Assembly: GCA_949840805.1 (NCBI GenBank) | Contig: CATKXR010000014.1 | Span: 22,656-86,655, forward strand | Reading direction: 5' to 3' | DNA length: 64,000 nucleotides | Origin: an uncultured Lachnospiraceae bacterium | GTDB taxonomy: Bacteria > Bacillota > Clostridia > Lachnospirales > Lachnospiraceae | Shown here: positions 1 to 8,517 of the stretch, one piece after another | How the letters are laid out: each line of letters begins with the position of its first letter | Position numbering within the stretch: the first letter of the stretch is position 1 | The notes under the pieces: generated by a model | Told to the model about the DNA's origin: nothing | The model's input: the letters and a program-made list of their open reading frames with translations, nothing else | The model's database searches: none | Program-made: the position numbers and the translations under genes

Positions 1-755
1 TCGCCGCATATGGTTATATGCAAAAGCGGTACCCGGTCTTTCGGTTTCGCTGGAGAGATTACAGGTTTGACAGGGAGATCGGGGCTGGTGTCCTGCGAAC
101 CGGCGCTCCCATGGCGCTCCAGCAGGGAATGGTGTCCTGCGGCTTTTTCCTCATACAGCGGATGGTGAATTCCTATGGTCCCGCTATGACCGCGTCTTTT
201 ACCGTGGCGCAGCGCATAGAAGGATATGTGCTGATTCCGCCCATTGCGCTGCAAAATACCATGGCAACCTATTGTGGCCAAAACTTTGGGGCAGGAAGAA
301 CGGACCGCCTTGTTCTGGGTCTGAAGCAGGCAGTGATGCTGTCAGTTGGTATGATACTTTGTCTGTCCATCCTGTTGTTTTTGTTCCCTGCATTTGTCAT
401 CGGTTTCTTTGGCATTGAGGGGGTTTCTCTGGGATATTGTATACAGCATGTCCGATCTATGGCGTTTGCTTATTTAATTTTTGCCGCGTATTTTCCCTCC
501 ATGGGATTGTTCCAGGCGGTTGGTAAAGGTTTTTGGGCTACGTATGTTTCTTCGGCGGCATTAGGCGGGCGCGTTTTGTTCACTTATACCCTATGCCGCC
601 TGCCTGTAATTAATTATTCCGGGCTTTGGTGGAGCCAGCCGCTGGGATGGTGTATTGCCGGTGTGATGACATGCATCATGCTGTTTTGTATGTTTCACAG
701 TAGCCTTCCATGCCGTATTCCCGGCGTCGCCGTGAATGAAAGGAAGTCTGTATAA
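1..755 (+). CDS. MATE family efflux transporter, C-terminal part (cut by window start)
   Basis: This is the C-terminal half of a MATE-type multidrug/cation antiporter. The reading frame is open to the first base, so the real start lies outside the window and the methionine at 18 is internal. About 250 residues are visible, against roughly 450 for the family. They hold five to six hydrophobic segments, including the typical MATE stretch around 'VAQRIEGYVLIPPIAL' followed by 'YCGQNFGAG'. The protein ends in a short charged tail. A second, internally deleted MATE gene (3718) and an intact one (41381) lie further on. Family assignment is firm; substrate cannot be told. Confidence 0.85.
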   Translation, partial: AAYGYMQKRYPVFRFRWRDYRFDREIGAGVLRTGAPMALQQGMVSCGFFLIQRMVNSYGPAMTASFTVAQRIEGYVLIPPIALQNTMATYCGQNFGAGRTDRLVLGLKQAVMLSVGMILCLSILLFLFPAFVIGFFGIEGVSLGYCIQHVRSMAFAYLIFAAYFPSMGLFQAVGKGFWATYVSSAALGGRVLFTYTLCRLPVINYSGLWWSQPLGWCIAGVMTCIMLFCMFHSSLPCRIPGVAVNERKSV

Positions 756-831
756 TGAAGGAGATGGTTTTCGCGGCAGGTGAAAGGCAGGATGTTCTGT
801 CTGCGTCAGAATGGTAAAGATAAGGAAAAAT

Positions 832-2274
832 ATGAGAAAAATTTTTATATTGATGGGCGTTATTATGATCTGTTTCGTTGCCGCGTGTGGAGCGCGGCAG
901 AATGAACAGGAATCTTCTTTGGAGGGCGGCAGGGAGAAAACTGCTGTTTCACAGGAAAAATCCAGGGAAGAATCTTCCTTGAAAGAGGTGGATTCTGTGC
1001 CTGGGAAGCAGTCAGAAGAGGCTGGAAATGGCACCGGAGGGTATCCTTATGATTCTGTTTTCCCACAGCATGAGCCGTATGGGGAAGGGATCGGGGCCAT
1101 GCCGGGGCGTGTGGTGTGGAATTATGACACGGATTCCGTGCTGTGGGACGGGGAAGGCTTTTGGTGGCGGCCGGAAAATTTTGATGAGTCTGTCATTCAG
1201 AGCATGGTAAATGAAAGCATTGCCTCTCTGGGAGGAAAGGAAACGGTGAAAGAGGGCTGGAACGCGTTGTTTGTAGCTCATAATGGGGCGAAAGGGAAAG
1301 GAAGCGTTTCTTACGCGGCTGGAGAAAAGGTTGCGATAAAGGCGAATATCAATGGCTCCGGCGTCTTTGATGACGATACTTCCGGTGAAACACAGATGAG
1401 CTATACGAATCCTGTCCTGCTGAAAACGCTGCTGGTCTCACTGGTGGAGGAAGCCGGTATCAGGCCGTCGGATATTACCGTATATGATGTATCAAGGCTG
1501 TTCCCGGACTATATGGTAGAAATGTGTACAGAGGGGAGATTGGAGGGCGTGAACTTTGTAGACCGGAGAAACGGCATCGCGGATGAGACGGCGCCGATCA
1601 ACTGGTCTTATGAGTTCAGTGGCGCGGTGAATTATCTGCCAACCTGTGTGACGGAAGCGGAATATATGATAAATCTGGCGAATTTGAAGGGGCATAGTTA
1701 CGGGATTACCTTATGCGGAAAAAATCATTTTGGCTCTTTCATCAACGGAAACGCGATGCGTCCGCCGGAAGGGGCAAACCTGCATCAGTTTTTGACAAGG
1801 AATGAGATGGAAAGCTACAGCCCGCTTACGGATCTGATGGCGAATGAACAGCTTGGTGGAAAAACGGTGTTGTATATACTGGATGCGCTCATTTGCGCCA
1901 CATCAGAGGGTTCTTCTATTACAGAAGAAACGGCCAGATGGCAGCAGGTTCCTTTTGACGGAAATTTTACGTCCAGCGTGTTTGTTTCGCAAGACCCGGT
2001 GGCGATTGATTCTGTGGGGGCGGATTTCCTAATCAATGAGCCTGTGGTTACGGAACATAATGGGGTTTTGAAGGACAATCCGAATGTGGAGAATTATCTG
2101 CATGAGGCCGGATTGGTGGGAAACGCGCCGTCAGGCAATGAGTATTATAATGGGGATGGTGAAAAAGTGACGAATTTAGGCGTGCATGAGCATTGGAATA
2201 ATTCGGTTGAGAAATTGTACGGTCGTAATCTTGGAAAAGAAAAGGGGATTGAACTGATTTATATTCTGAAATAG
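832..2274 (+). CDS. DUF362 domain lipoprotein
   Basis: A predicted lipoprotein of about 480 residues. An N-terminal hydrophobic stretch ends in the lipobox 'VAAC', followed by a Gln/Glu/Ser-rich linker, so the mature protein should be anchored outside the membrane. The rest matches the DUF362 family, often found with iron-sulfur or redox proteins; recognisable pieces are 'VAIKANINGSG', 'MINLANLKGHSYGITLCGKN' and 'SQDPVAIDSVGADFL'. I chose the ATG at 832 because an AGGAAA site precedes it; an ATG at 811 is in frame but lacks a site. No cysteine cluster for Fe-S binding is seen. A second DUF362 protein (9355) lies downstream. Biochemical role is unknown. Confidence 0.8.
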   Translation: MRKIFILMGVIMICFVAACGARQNEQESSLEGGREKTAVSQEKSREESSLKEVDSVPGKQSEEAGNGTGGYPYDSVFPQHEPYGEGIGAMPGRVVWNYDTDSVLWDGEGFWWRPENFDESVIQSMVNESIASLGGKETVKEGWNALFVAHNGAKGKGSVSYAAGEKVAIKANINGSGVFDDDTSGETQMSYTNPVLLKTLLVSLVEEAGIRPSDITVYDVSRLFPDYMVEMCTEGRLEGVNFVDRRNGIADETAPINWSYEFSGAVNYLPTCVTEAEYMINLANLKGHSYGITLCGKNHFGSFINGNAMRPPEGANLHQFLTRNEMESYSPLTDLMANEQLGGKTVLYILDALICATSEGSSITEETARWQQVPFDGNFTSSVFVSQDPVAIDSVGADFLINEPVVTEHNGVLKDNPNVENYLHEAGLVGNAPSGNEYYNGDGEKVTNLGVHEHWNNSVEKLYGRNLGKEKGIELIYILK

Positions 2275-2310
2275 CATTCTGTCCCACAGTTCTGTATTTG
2301 CTATGCGGCG

Positions 2311-2532
2311 GAAAAAAGAAATCAGGCAAAGGTAAATCAGGGGGAAAGGGTTCATGCAGGGGATCTGCTGGTAGTCTTTGATCTGGATAAGGTAAAAAAA
2401 GCCGGTTATAAAGCGACTACCATGGTGTTGGTTTCCAATGCCGCGGATATGGGTAAGATGGCGGAAGCCGGGACAAAACAGCAGAATGCTATTATTTCGA
2501 TTCGGGGGGCTGGATGGCTTCTGATACCGTGA
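2311..2532 (+). pseudogene. fragment of PTS EIIA (glucose/beta-glucoside type) C-terminus
   Basis: The frame reads 'GERVHAGDLLVVFDLDKVKK' and then 'AGYKATTMVLVSNAADMG', the C-terminal strands of an EIIA-Glc-type phosphotransferase domain. Everything upstream, including the phosphorylated histidine, is missing, and there is no start codon. The frame runs out at a TGA at 2530, inside the next gene fragment. This is a stranded remnant left by deletion or recombination; no other PTS gene is visible here. Confidence 0.6.
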
Positions 2533-2893
2533 CACCAGATGAATATCAGGTAAACGCGGACGGAGCAAGGGTGGAGAACGGAATCGTGATGGCCAGGACT
2601 CTGGAAGAAAATACCATAGAGGGAGAAGTGATGTTACCAATTATGGTTCAGGCTAGAGATCAGGAGTTTGAGGCGGAACTTTATGACAGTGAGACAGCCA
2701 GAGAACTGATATCCCGTTTCCCCATGACTATTGCCATGAAGGGGATCTCATGCTTTTTGGTTCTGACTGTCTGGTCTTGTTTTATAAGGACTTTCAGACT
2801 TCTTACCGCTATACCAGGCTTGGTTGCGTGAAGAACGGGGAAGGGCTTTCCGGTGCCCTGAGCAGGGGCAGTGTTACGGTGACATTCCATTAG
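2484..2893 (+). pseudogene. fragment: cell-wall-repeat tail plus cyclophilin-like domain, internally deleted
   Basis: The first part reads 'YYFDSGGWMASDTVTPDEYQ', nearly the same as a repeat in the secreted flavodoxin at 8518 ('YYFDGDGWMAADTVTPDGYQ'). A cyclophilin-like domain follows ('FEAELYDSETARELISRF'). Near 2745 the frame changes and a segment of roughly 25 residues is missing. The tail then resumes in another frame ('LMLFGSDCLVLFYKDF') and ends at a TAG at 2891. It overlaps the EIIA fragment in a different frame, so two unrelated remnants are joined here. Confidence 0.6.
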
Positions 2894-3222
2894 AGGCTGG
2901 CCATAAGGGTTATTTTTTCTAAGAATTTCTGGGCAGGTTTGGAGAAAAACTGGTATTTTTTCCAGATCAGGTTCATATTCGCGTGAATGGCGGGGGACAG
3001 GGGCTTGAACAGGAGGCCGCTGTCCTCTGTCACGTGGATGATCTTGTCCAGGGCAAAGGCGTATCCCAGGCCTTCTTCTACCATGAGGGAGGCGTTGAAG
3101 AGAAGGTTGTAGGTGGCGTCTACATTGATTTCGGAACGGCTCTTTTTCAGCCAGGACATAATCAGGTCCCCGTCCCTGGTGCTGCGGTTAAAGATCAGAG
3201 GTTTGTCATGGAGGTCTTTTGT
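2890..3222 (-). pseudogene. LysR-type regulator, C-terminal fragment
   Basis: On the minus strand about 110 residues match the end of a LysR substrate-binding domain: 'KPLIFNRST' then 'LMVEEGLGYAFALDKI' and 'PAIHANMNLIWKKYQ'. The DNA-binding domain and first half of the effector domain are absent, and upstream codons in this frame do not resemble the family. The stop overlaps the end of the cyclophilin-like fragment on the other strand. It is probably the remnant of a regulator of a neighbouring flavodoxin/MATE-type cluster. Confidence 0.65.
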
Positions 3223-3279
3223 TTGTAAAGAGTGAGGATGTTCAGGAAGAAAACATTTGAGAGGGGAAGACGGGAGATT

Positions 3280-3624
3280 ATGACAGGGGAAGAGATTAGA
3301 AAACGGTTTCAGATACCGAAGGCGGCGCTGGCTGTTTATGATAATCAGGTGAGAAGGCTTTTTTATGGAGACGGGACCGGAGAGGGGGAGTATGACGACA
3401 GGGATGTGGAACGGATTGGCATGGTTATGGCCTATCAGCGGATGGGCTTTGAGGACCAGGAGATCGGCGCGTTTTTCCGGATGGAGCAGGAGGGGGAAGC
3501 CACAAGGGAGCAAAGGCTTCATATACTTAAGAAACATCGGCTGTGTATTCTGGATGAGATTCATAAGAAGGAGAGGATTCTGGGTGAGTTGGATTTTCTT
3601 CGGTATGAGCTGGGTAGAGTTTAA
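3280..3624 (+). CDS. small MerR-like transcription regulator
   Basis: A protein of about 114 residues with a MerR-type winged-helix start ('MTGEEIRKRFQIPKAALAVYDN'-like segment) and a C-terminal helix carrying 'ILDEIHKKERILGELDFL', typical of a MerR dimerisation coiled coil. It has no obvious effector domain. The start at 3280 is chosen because it aligns with the family and follows a GGGAG site; an ATG at 3232 would add an unlike, basic leader. It precedes a damaged MATE gene by about 90 bases, so it may once have controlled it. MerR membership is likely but the helix-turn-helix is divergent. Confidence 0.6.
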   Translation: MTGEEIRKRFQIPKAALAVYDNQVRRLFYGDGTGEGEYDDRDVERIGMVMAYQRMGFEDQEIGAFFRMEQEGEATREQRLHILKKHRLCILDEIHKKERILGELDFLRYELGRV

Positions 3625-3717
3625 ACTTTTAGTTAAAATGATATTGCCTTTTCGGAACTTCCTTGTAGTGCCAGGGTCTTGTAGAATACAGGTAAGAGGA
3701 GAAAAGGAGGGGCAGAT

Positions 3718-4191
3718 ATGGAAGGGAGTAAGAGGCTTTTTAGTGACAGGGAGCTGTGGGCTCTGATTATCCCGCTGATGGGGGAAATGGCGCTGAAGCT
3801 GGTGGTGGGAATGATCGACACGGTCATGGTGGCCAGCGTTGGGGAGGCGGCGGTGTCCGGGGTCTCCCTGGTGGATTCGGTGATTCAGCTGCTGATCTAT
3901 ATTTTCGCGGCCATGGCCTCCGGGGGAGCGGTGGTTGCGGGGCAGTATCTTGGCTCTGGTGAGAGGAAAAGGGCCAGGGCGGCGGCGGGGGACGTGCGTT
4001 TTACCATGGGCATGTCGGTGCTCTCCATGTGGGTGTTCCGGTTTGGAGGTGCCTGGTTTCTGGCTGTGGGGCTTGGCATGGGGGCAGCGGGGGCCTGGGT
4101 CTCCATGGCGGTTCTGGACTGGCTGTACCGGTCGGTATGTTACTGGATCCGGTGGCGGGGAGGAAAATGGGAGGCCAAGAGGGTGATTTAA
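3718..4191 (+). pseudogene. MATE exporter with a large in-frame internal deletion
   Basis: The gene has a strong AGGAGG site and a good start, then about 100 residues of MATE N-terminus ('LWALIIPLMGEMALKLVVGM', 'IDTVMVASVGEAAVSGVSLV'). At about residue 102 it jumps in frame to the extreme C-terminus of the same family ('MWVFRFGGAWFLAVGLGMGA', 'MAVLDWLYRSVCYWIRW'). The product is 157 residues instead of about 450. Roughly ten of twelve helices are lost, so transport is unlikely. The clean in-frame junction suggests a recombination deletion. It sits behind the MerR-like gene. Confidence 0.7.
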
Positions 4192-4303
4192 AAGTATGCC
4201 TTGCAGGCATGGTGAACCATTTGACATGAGTATTGGATAGGATTTTTGAATTGGTGTAAAATGGAGTCAGAACATACAGAGAAAAATTTAGGAGGATGGA
4301 AAT

Positions 4304-5155
4304 ATGGAATTTGTGACATTAAGCAACGGAGTGAAAATGCCAATGGAAGGGTTCGGCGTGTTTCAGGTGCCGGAGGCAGCGGTCTGTGAGCAGGCGGTGA
4401 GGGACGCCCTGGAGGTAGGGTACCGGCTCATTGACACCGCCGCCGCGTATTTTAACGAGGAGGCTGTGGGGGCGGCGATTAAAAGGAGCGGTGTTCCCAG
4501 GGAGGAGCTTTTTGTTACCACAAAGCTGTGGATTCAGGACGCTGGGTATGAAAACGCGAAAAAGGCGTTTGAGGTTTCTCTTGGGAAACTGGGCCTTGAT
4601 TATCTTGATCTGTATCTGATTCACCAGCCTATGAATGATTATTACGGCTCCTGGCGGGCCATGGAGGAGTTGTATGAGGAGGGGAAAATCCGGGCAATGG
4701 GGGTGTGCAATTTTTATCCGGAGAGGCTTGCGGACTTGTGTCTCAATGTGAAGGTGAAACCTATGGTAAACCAGGTGGAGCTTCACCCCTTCTTTGCCCA
4801 GGAAAATGGCCTTGAGGTGATGAGGGAGTTCGGCGTGCAGCCGGAAGCCTGGGGGCCGCTGGCTGAGGGAAAACACGGGATCTTCACCCACCCGGTATTG
4901 ACAGAGATCGGGGGAAAGTATGGGAAGAGCGGGGCTCAGGTGGCTCTTCGGTGGAATGTACAGAGGGGGGTGGTGATTATCCCCAAATCGGTACACAGGG
5001 AGCGCATGGAGGAGAACTTTAACATCTGGGACTTTAGGCTGGATGAGGGGGATATGGAAGCCATAGCAGCTCTGGATCTGGGGCACAGTGAGATTATTGA
5101 TCACAGCGCGGCCCAGACGGCGAAGTTTCTTAACGGGTGGAGGATTCATGAGTGA
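4304..5155 (+). CDS. aldo/keto reductase (2,5-diketogluconate reductase-like)
   Basis: A 283-residue NAD(P)H-dependent carbonyl reductase of the aldo/keto reductase superfamily. The catalytic tetrad is visible as Asp44, Tyr49 (in 'DTAAAYFNE'), Lys74 ('TTKLW') and His107 ('LIHQP'). The NADP-binding end is seen at '[15 protein letters not shown]'. Length is normal. An AGGAGG site lies seven bases before the ATG. It stands alone between the deleted MATE gene and the FGE/flavodoxin gene. Substrate is unknown; small aldehydes, methylglyoxal or sugar ketones are typical. Confidence 0.9.
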   Translation: MEFVTLSNGVKMPMEGFGVFQVPEAAVCEQAVRDALEVGYRLIDTAAAYFNEEAVGAAIKRSGVPREELFVTTKLWIQDAGYENAKKAFEVSLGKLGLDYLDLYLIHQPMNDYYGSWRAMEELYEEGKIRAMGVCNFYPERLADLCLNVKVKPMVNQVELHPFFAQENGLEVMREFGVQPEAWGPLAEGKHGIFTHPVLTEIGGKYGKSGAQVALRWNVQRGVVIIPKSVHRERMEENFNIWDFRLDEGDMEAIAALDLGHSEIIDHSAAQTAKFLNGWRIHE

Positions 5156-5259
5156 TATGTCTGGCAGGCGGAGTATTCGGCAGGGATTTGGAGGTGTGAG
5201 GCCTTTGGGCTGTGCCGGTGTCGGGATAAACAGGGGATTAGAGGGAGTGTGATGAGAGG

Positions 5260-6888
5260 ATGAATGAAACGAAGCATGAAACGAAGCATGAAAAGAAAAG
5301 GGCCCAGCTTCTGATGCTGGCGCTGGCGGTTGTGATTCTGGCGGCGGCCGGGGCCGGGTGGTATTGGATTGGGTTTCGGCAGAAGGCCGGCGGGAATGAG
5401 GGAGCAGGAGCCGGGGGAAGGGCGCAGAACTCTTCCATGGCCGGGGAAGCGGGCGTGACGGCAGGCGGCGGGTCTGGCGGAGCCGGTTTGGCGGCCGGGG
5501 GGTCTGTGGAGGCCGGGCAGGCGGCAGGACGGGAGTCTGGAGGAGCTATGGGAGAAAACGGGAACTTGGAAAGCGGCAGGGAGCCGGGGGAAATCCGGGA
5601 CGGACTGATACGTTTGGAGGGCGGAACCTTTGTCATGGGAAGCCCGGAGGGGGAGCCGGATGAGGTGGCCCATGAGGTGGAGATCAGCGCTTTTTATATT
5701 GACCCTTTTGAGGTGACCCAGAGGGATTATGAGGCGGTCATGGGGGAGAATCCCAGCTATTTTCAGGGGGAGAATCTTCCGGTGGACAGTGTGACCTGGT
5801 ATGAGGCGGCGGAGTACTGCAACAGGCTCAGTGAGGCCAGGGGGCTTACGCCTGTTTATGCCATAGGGGACCGGACCGTGACCTGGGACCGGAGCGCCAA
5901 CGGCTACCGGCTTCTGACCGAAGCGGAGTGGGAGTACGCGGCCAGGGCAGGGAGCGACACGGTTTTTAATCCGGGGAACCAGATTACCAGTGACAACGCC
6001 AATTTTCAGGGCAGTTATCCTTATCTGATTGAGGAGAATTATGTGAGCCGGAAAAATCCGGAGGTGGTGACCAGCCAGAACCGGGGGCAGACCATAGGGG
6101 TTGACAGCCTTTCTCCCAATGAGTTCGGCCTTTACAACATGCACGGCAATGTGTCGGAGTGGTGTTTTGATTATTATGGGGCCTATGACCTGGAGGGGAC
6201 TGGGGACCCGGCCGGGGCGCGGAGCGGCTCTCTGAGGGTGAACCGGGGCGGGGGCTTTAATGACTTTGCCAAGCATTTAAGGAGCGCTTACCGGTCGGCG
6301 GCTAATCCTATTGACGGGGATGAGAATTTGGGCTTTCGGATTGGGAGAAACGGGGCGGCAGGGGAAGGGGTTGTAGAGACGGCCTATTCTCTGGATATTG
6401 AAATGCCGGAGAATCCACGGATTCTCATTGCGTATTTTTCTTATTCGGGCAACACGGAGAACGGGGCCCGGATTATCCGGGAAAAGACAGGGGCTGACCT
6501 GGTGGAGATTGAGATGGAGACGCCTTATCGGGGGAACATCTATGAGGTGTCTCAGGCGGACCTCAATGGGAATGTCCGGCCCAGGCTTACGACCCGTGTG
6601 GAGAATATGGAGGAGTATAATGTAGTGCTGCTGGGTTATCCCACCTGGTGGGCCACTATGCCTATGCCGGTGGTTTCTTTTGTGGAGCAGTATGATTTTG
6701 CTGGGAAGATCATGATTCCTTTCAGCAGCCACGGGGGAACCATATTTGGGGACAGCGTGTCGGACCTTTCCAAGCTGGTGCCGGATTCCTATGTGGGGAT
6801 TGGGTTTGAGTTCAACTATTCCGGGGGAAGGGATCTGGAGGAGCGGATTTCCCAGTGGCTGGCTTCCAGCGGAATCCGGGAGCGGTAG
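5260..6888 (+). CDS. membrane-anchored FGE/sulfatase-modifying-like domain fused to flavodoxin
   Basis: A 542-residue fusion. A very basic N-terminus and one membrane helix (about residues 18-38) are followed by a Gly/Ala/Glu-rich linker, so the two domains should lie outside the cell. Residues about 122-365 form a formylglycine-generating-enzyme-like fold: 'GGTFVMGSPEGEPDE', 'RLLTEAEWEYAARAG', 'NMHGNVSEWCFDYYG' and 'LGFRIGR'. The cysteine pair used for catalysis by true FGE is not present near 'LRSAYRSA', so oxidase activity is doubtful. Residues about 385-540 are a flavodoxin: FMN phosphate loop 'FSYSGNTEN', then 'GYPTWWATMPMPVVSF' and 'PFSSHGG'. A 4-base gap to the DUF4405 gene indicates one operon. 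Fusion partner logic is unknown. Confidence 0.85.
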   Translation: MNETKHETKHEKKRAQLLMLALAVVILAAAGAGWYWIGFRQKAGGNEGAGAGGRAQNSSMAGEAGVTAGGGSGGAGLAAGGSVEAGQAAGRESGGAMGENGNLESGREPGEIRDGLIRLEGGTFVMGSPEGEPDEVAHEVEISAFYIDPFEVTQRDYEAVMGENPSYFQGENLPVDSVTWYEAAEYCNRLSEARGLTPVYAIGDRTVTWDRSANGYRLLTEAEWEYAARAGSDTVFNPGNQITSDNANFQGSYPYLIEENYVSRKNPEVVTSQNRGQTIGVDSLSPNEFGLYNMHGNVSEWCFDYYGAYDLEGTGDPAGARSGSLRVNRGGGFNDFAKHLRSAYRSAANPIDGDENLGFRIGRNGAAGEGVVETAYSLDIEMPENPRILIAYFSYSGNTENGARIIREKTGADLVEIEMETPYRGNIYEVSQADLNGNVRPRLTTRVENMEEYNVVLLGYPTWWATMPMPVVSFVEQYDFAGKIMIPFSSHGGTIFGDSVSDLSKLVPDSYVGIGFEFNYSGGRDLEERISQWLASSGIRER

Positions 6889-6892
6889 GGCC

Positions 6893-7567
6893 ATGAGGGG
6901 GAGAGTAAAAATCCTTGTGGATATGGCCATGTACGTGTTTATGGTGTATCTGCTGGGCTACCGGGCGGGCAGCGGGCTTTTGCGCCACGGGGTTTACGGC
7001 TGCGTGCTGTTTGGGCTTTTTGTTTTTCACCATATCCTGAACGTAAGGTGGTACCGGGGGCTGGGAAGGGGCAGGTATCCTCTGGGGAGAGTCCTGTTTG
7101 TGGGGACGGATATGGTTCTTCTGGGAGGCATGGGGCTTATGGCAGTCAGCGCCGTGATGATGTCCGGGGATGTGTTCCCGGCCTCGCCTTTTACGGTTAC
7201 CCAGAGGGCAAGGGATTTTCATAATCTGGGGACGTCATGGGGATTTGTGCTCATGGGGGTACATCTGGGGTTCCACACCAGAGGCTTTCTGAGAAAGGTG
7301 TACCGGACTGTGAAAGAGACGATTTTTGCCTATGTGTATGACCTGGTGTTTTTGCTGGTGCTGGCGGCGGGAATTTACTGTTTTTTCAGCAGCGGGATAT
7401 GGAGGAACATGTTCCTGATTTCTAATGAAAATATGGCTTTTGCTCCTCTTAAGTTTTATGGGGAGTGTGTGATGACCACGGTTGGGGCGTGTCAGGCGGT
7501 CTGGGTGGTTACGGTTCTGGGCAGGAAGATTGGCGGGAAGAGGGTGGAAAGACAGGGGGAAGGATAG
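6893..7567 (+). CDS. DUF4405 membrane protein (cytochrome b-like four-helix type)
   Basis: A 224-residue integral membrane protein with about five hydrophobic helices. It matches DUF4405, a family related to b-type cytochrome membrane anchors. Candidate haem ligands are the histidines in 'LFVFHHILNVRWY', 'ARDFHNLGTSWGFV' and 'LMGVHLGFHTRGF'. It begins four bases after the FGE/flavodoxin stop and is probably co-translated with it, so the pair could pass electrons between membrane quinone or haem and an outside flavodoxin. Haem binding is inferred from family and histidine pattern. Confidence 0.75.
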   Translation: MRGRVKILVDMAMYVFMVYLLGYRAGSGLLRHGVYGCVLFGLFVFHHILNVRWYRGLGRGRYPLGRVLFVGTDMVLLGGMGLMAVSAVMMSGDVFPASPFTVTQRARDFHNLGTSWGFVLMGVHLGFHTRGFLRKVYRTVKETIFAYVYDLVFLLVLAAGIYCFFSSGIWRNMFLISNENMAFAPLKFYGECVMTTVGACQAVWVVTVLGRKIGGKRVERQGEG

Positions 7568-7569
7568 AA

Positions 7570-7665
7570 CCTGGGGAAAGGCAGAACTTAGGGAAAGACA
7601 GAATCCAGAGAAAGACAGAACCCAAAGAAAGGCGGAATACGGAGATTGACAGAACCGGATGAAAG
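7570..7665 (+). repeat. short degenerate tandem repeat, about 20-base unit
   Basis: Immediately after the DUF4405 stop, about five imperfect copies of a unit like GGGAAAGACAGAACCCAGA follow one another. Units vary at several positions. The tract is purine-rich on this strand, and no gene runs through it credibly. It may be a slippage product or a spacer. Confidence 0.5.
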
Positions 7666-7721
7666 ACAGACAGGGTTCAAAATTGAGACAGGGAAAAGAT
7701 TCATATCAGTAGAAGGGAAGA

Positions 7722-8165
7722 ATGATGATGAAGATAATGGATAAGAAAGAATTTGACAAGGCAAACGTATTTGGGCAGGGGGAGGAGAACACGGCTTTCG
7801 CTAAGTATTTTATCGGAAATTCCTATTTGAACCCTCTGACCGTGCCGGGGGAGGCAACTGTGTTTATGGCCAATGTGACCTTTGAGCCGGGGTGCCGCAA
7901 CAACTGGCATATCCACCATGCCGCAAAGGGCGGCGGGCAAATGCTTATCTGCACGGTCGGGGAGGGCTGGTACCAGGAGGAGGGGAAGGAGGCGGTGAGT
8001 CTGGAGCCCGGAATGGTGATCACGATTCCGGCGGGGGTGAAGCACTGGCACGGCGCCAAGGCTGACAGTTGGTTTTCCCACATCTCCGTGGAGGTGCCTG
8101 GGGAGGAGACCGGGAATGAGTGGCTGGAAGCGGTGGATGATGAGGATTATAGTAAGTTGAGCTAG
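7722..8165 (+). CDS. small cupin-domain protein
   Basis: A 147-residue single-domain cupin. Cupin motif 1 is 'NNWHIHHAAKGGGQMLICTV' with histidines able to bind a metal, and motif 2 is 'PGMVITIPAGVKHWHGA' with another histidine. Such small cupins are common beside carboxymuconolactone-decarboxylase-like and flavodoxin genes in gut Clostridia; many are metal-dependent isomerases, decarboxylases or simple sensors. Three ATGs lie in tandem at 7722, 7725 and 7728 behind GAAGGGAAG; the last two have better spacing. The stop codon is the first three bases of a palindromic element. Confidence 0.85.
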   Translation: MMMKIMDKKEFDKANVFGQGEENTAFAKYFIGNSYLNPLTVPGEATVFMANVTFEPGCRNNWHIHHAAKGGGQMLICTVGEGWYQEEGKEAVSLEPGMVITIPAGVKHWHGAKADSWFSHISVEVPGEETGNEWLEAVDDEDYSKLS

Positions 8166-8326
8166 AGCGTGTTTGAAAATTCATTCCCGCCATCTGCACG
8201 CCCCACTTTGCGGGAGATCTGGCCCTCATTCGGTCAACGTAGCCCACTACGCCTTCCTCATTCGGGCCAAATCTCCCGCAAACTGTGACGCACATCTGAC
8301 GGAAAGCAATTTTCAAACACGCTCTA
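8163..8326. repeat. 164-base palindromic element (MITE-like)
   Basis: The ends TAGAGCGTGTTTGAAAATT and its reverse complement are perfect 19-base inverted repeats. The arms keep pairing inward, with TTTGCGGGAGAT and GGCC matched on the two sides, down to a centre GTAGCCCACTAC. It contains no gene and overlaps the cupin stop codon. This looks like a non-autonomous mobile palindrome or a very long hairpin that could end cupin transcription. Confidence 0.75.
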
Positions 8327-8486
8327 GTACATCGTTTTGCAAATAACTATACCAATCACTTGCCTGTTTTCCCGATTGCACAGGTCAAAAAGCCTCAGTG
8401 TAGCCCCATTACGCCTGCGTTTTTTGACCGGTACACTCGAAAAAACATTCTGCGTGTTTGGTCCAGTTATTTGCCGAAGGATGTAC
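8327..8486. repeat. second palindromic element (GTAC-ended), abutting the first
   Basis: It starts at the base after the first element. The ends pair as GTACATC..TT..GCAAATAACT with AGTTATTTGC..GATGTAC, and inner arms pair as GGTCAAAAA with TTTTTGACC. The centre, GTAGCCCCATTAC, resembles that of the first element. Arms are about 75 bases. It separates the cupin from the secreted flavodoxin. Confidence 0.7.
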
Positions 8487-8517
8487 TGGTGACGGTTTAT
8501 AAGAAGGAGAGGACAGT

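Noticed and set aside
2890..4227. A 445-codon open frame on the minus strand
   Set aside because: Only its last ~110 codons resemble a protein (LysR). The rest is Pro/His-rich antisense of the MerR-like and MATE genes.
5146..6276. Long open frame antisense to the FGE/flavodoxin gene
   Set aside because: It is an antisense shadow in GC-rich DNA with no family likeness; the plus-strand domains are unmistakable.
8020..8316. A minus-strand frame across the first palindromic element
   Set aside because: It only translates the palindrome and the antisense of the cupin gene.
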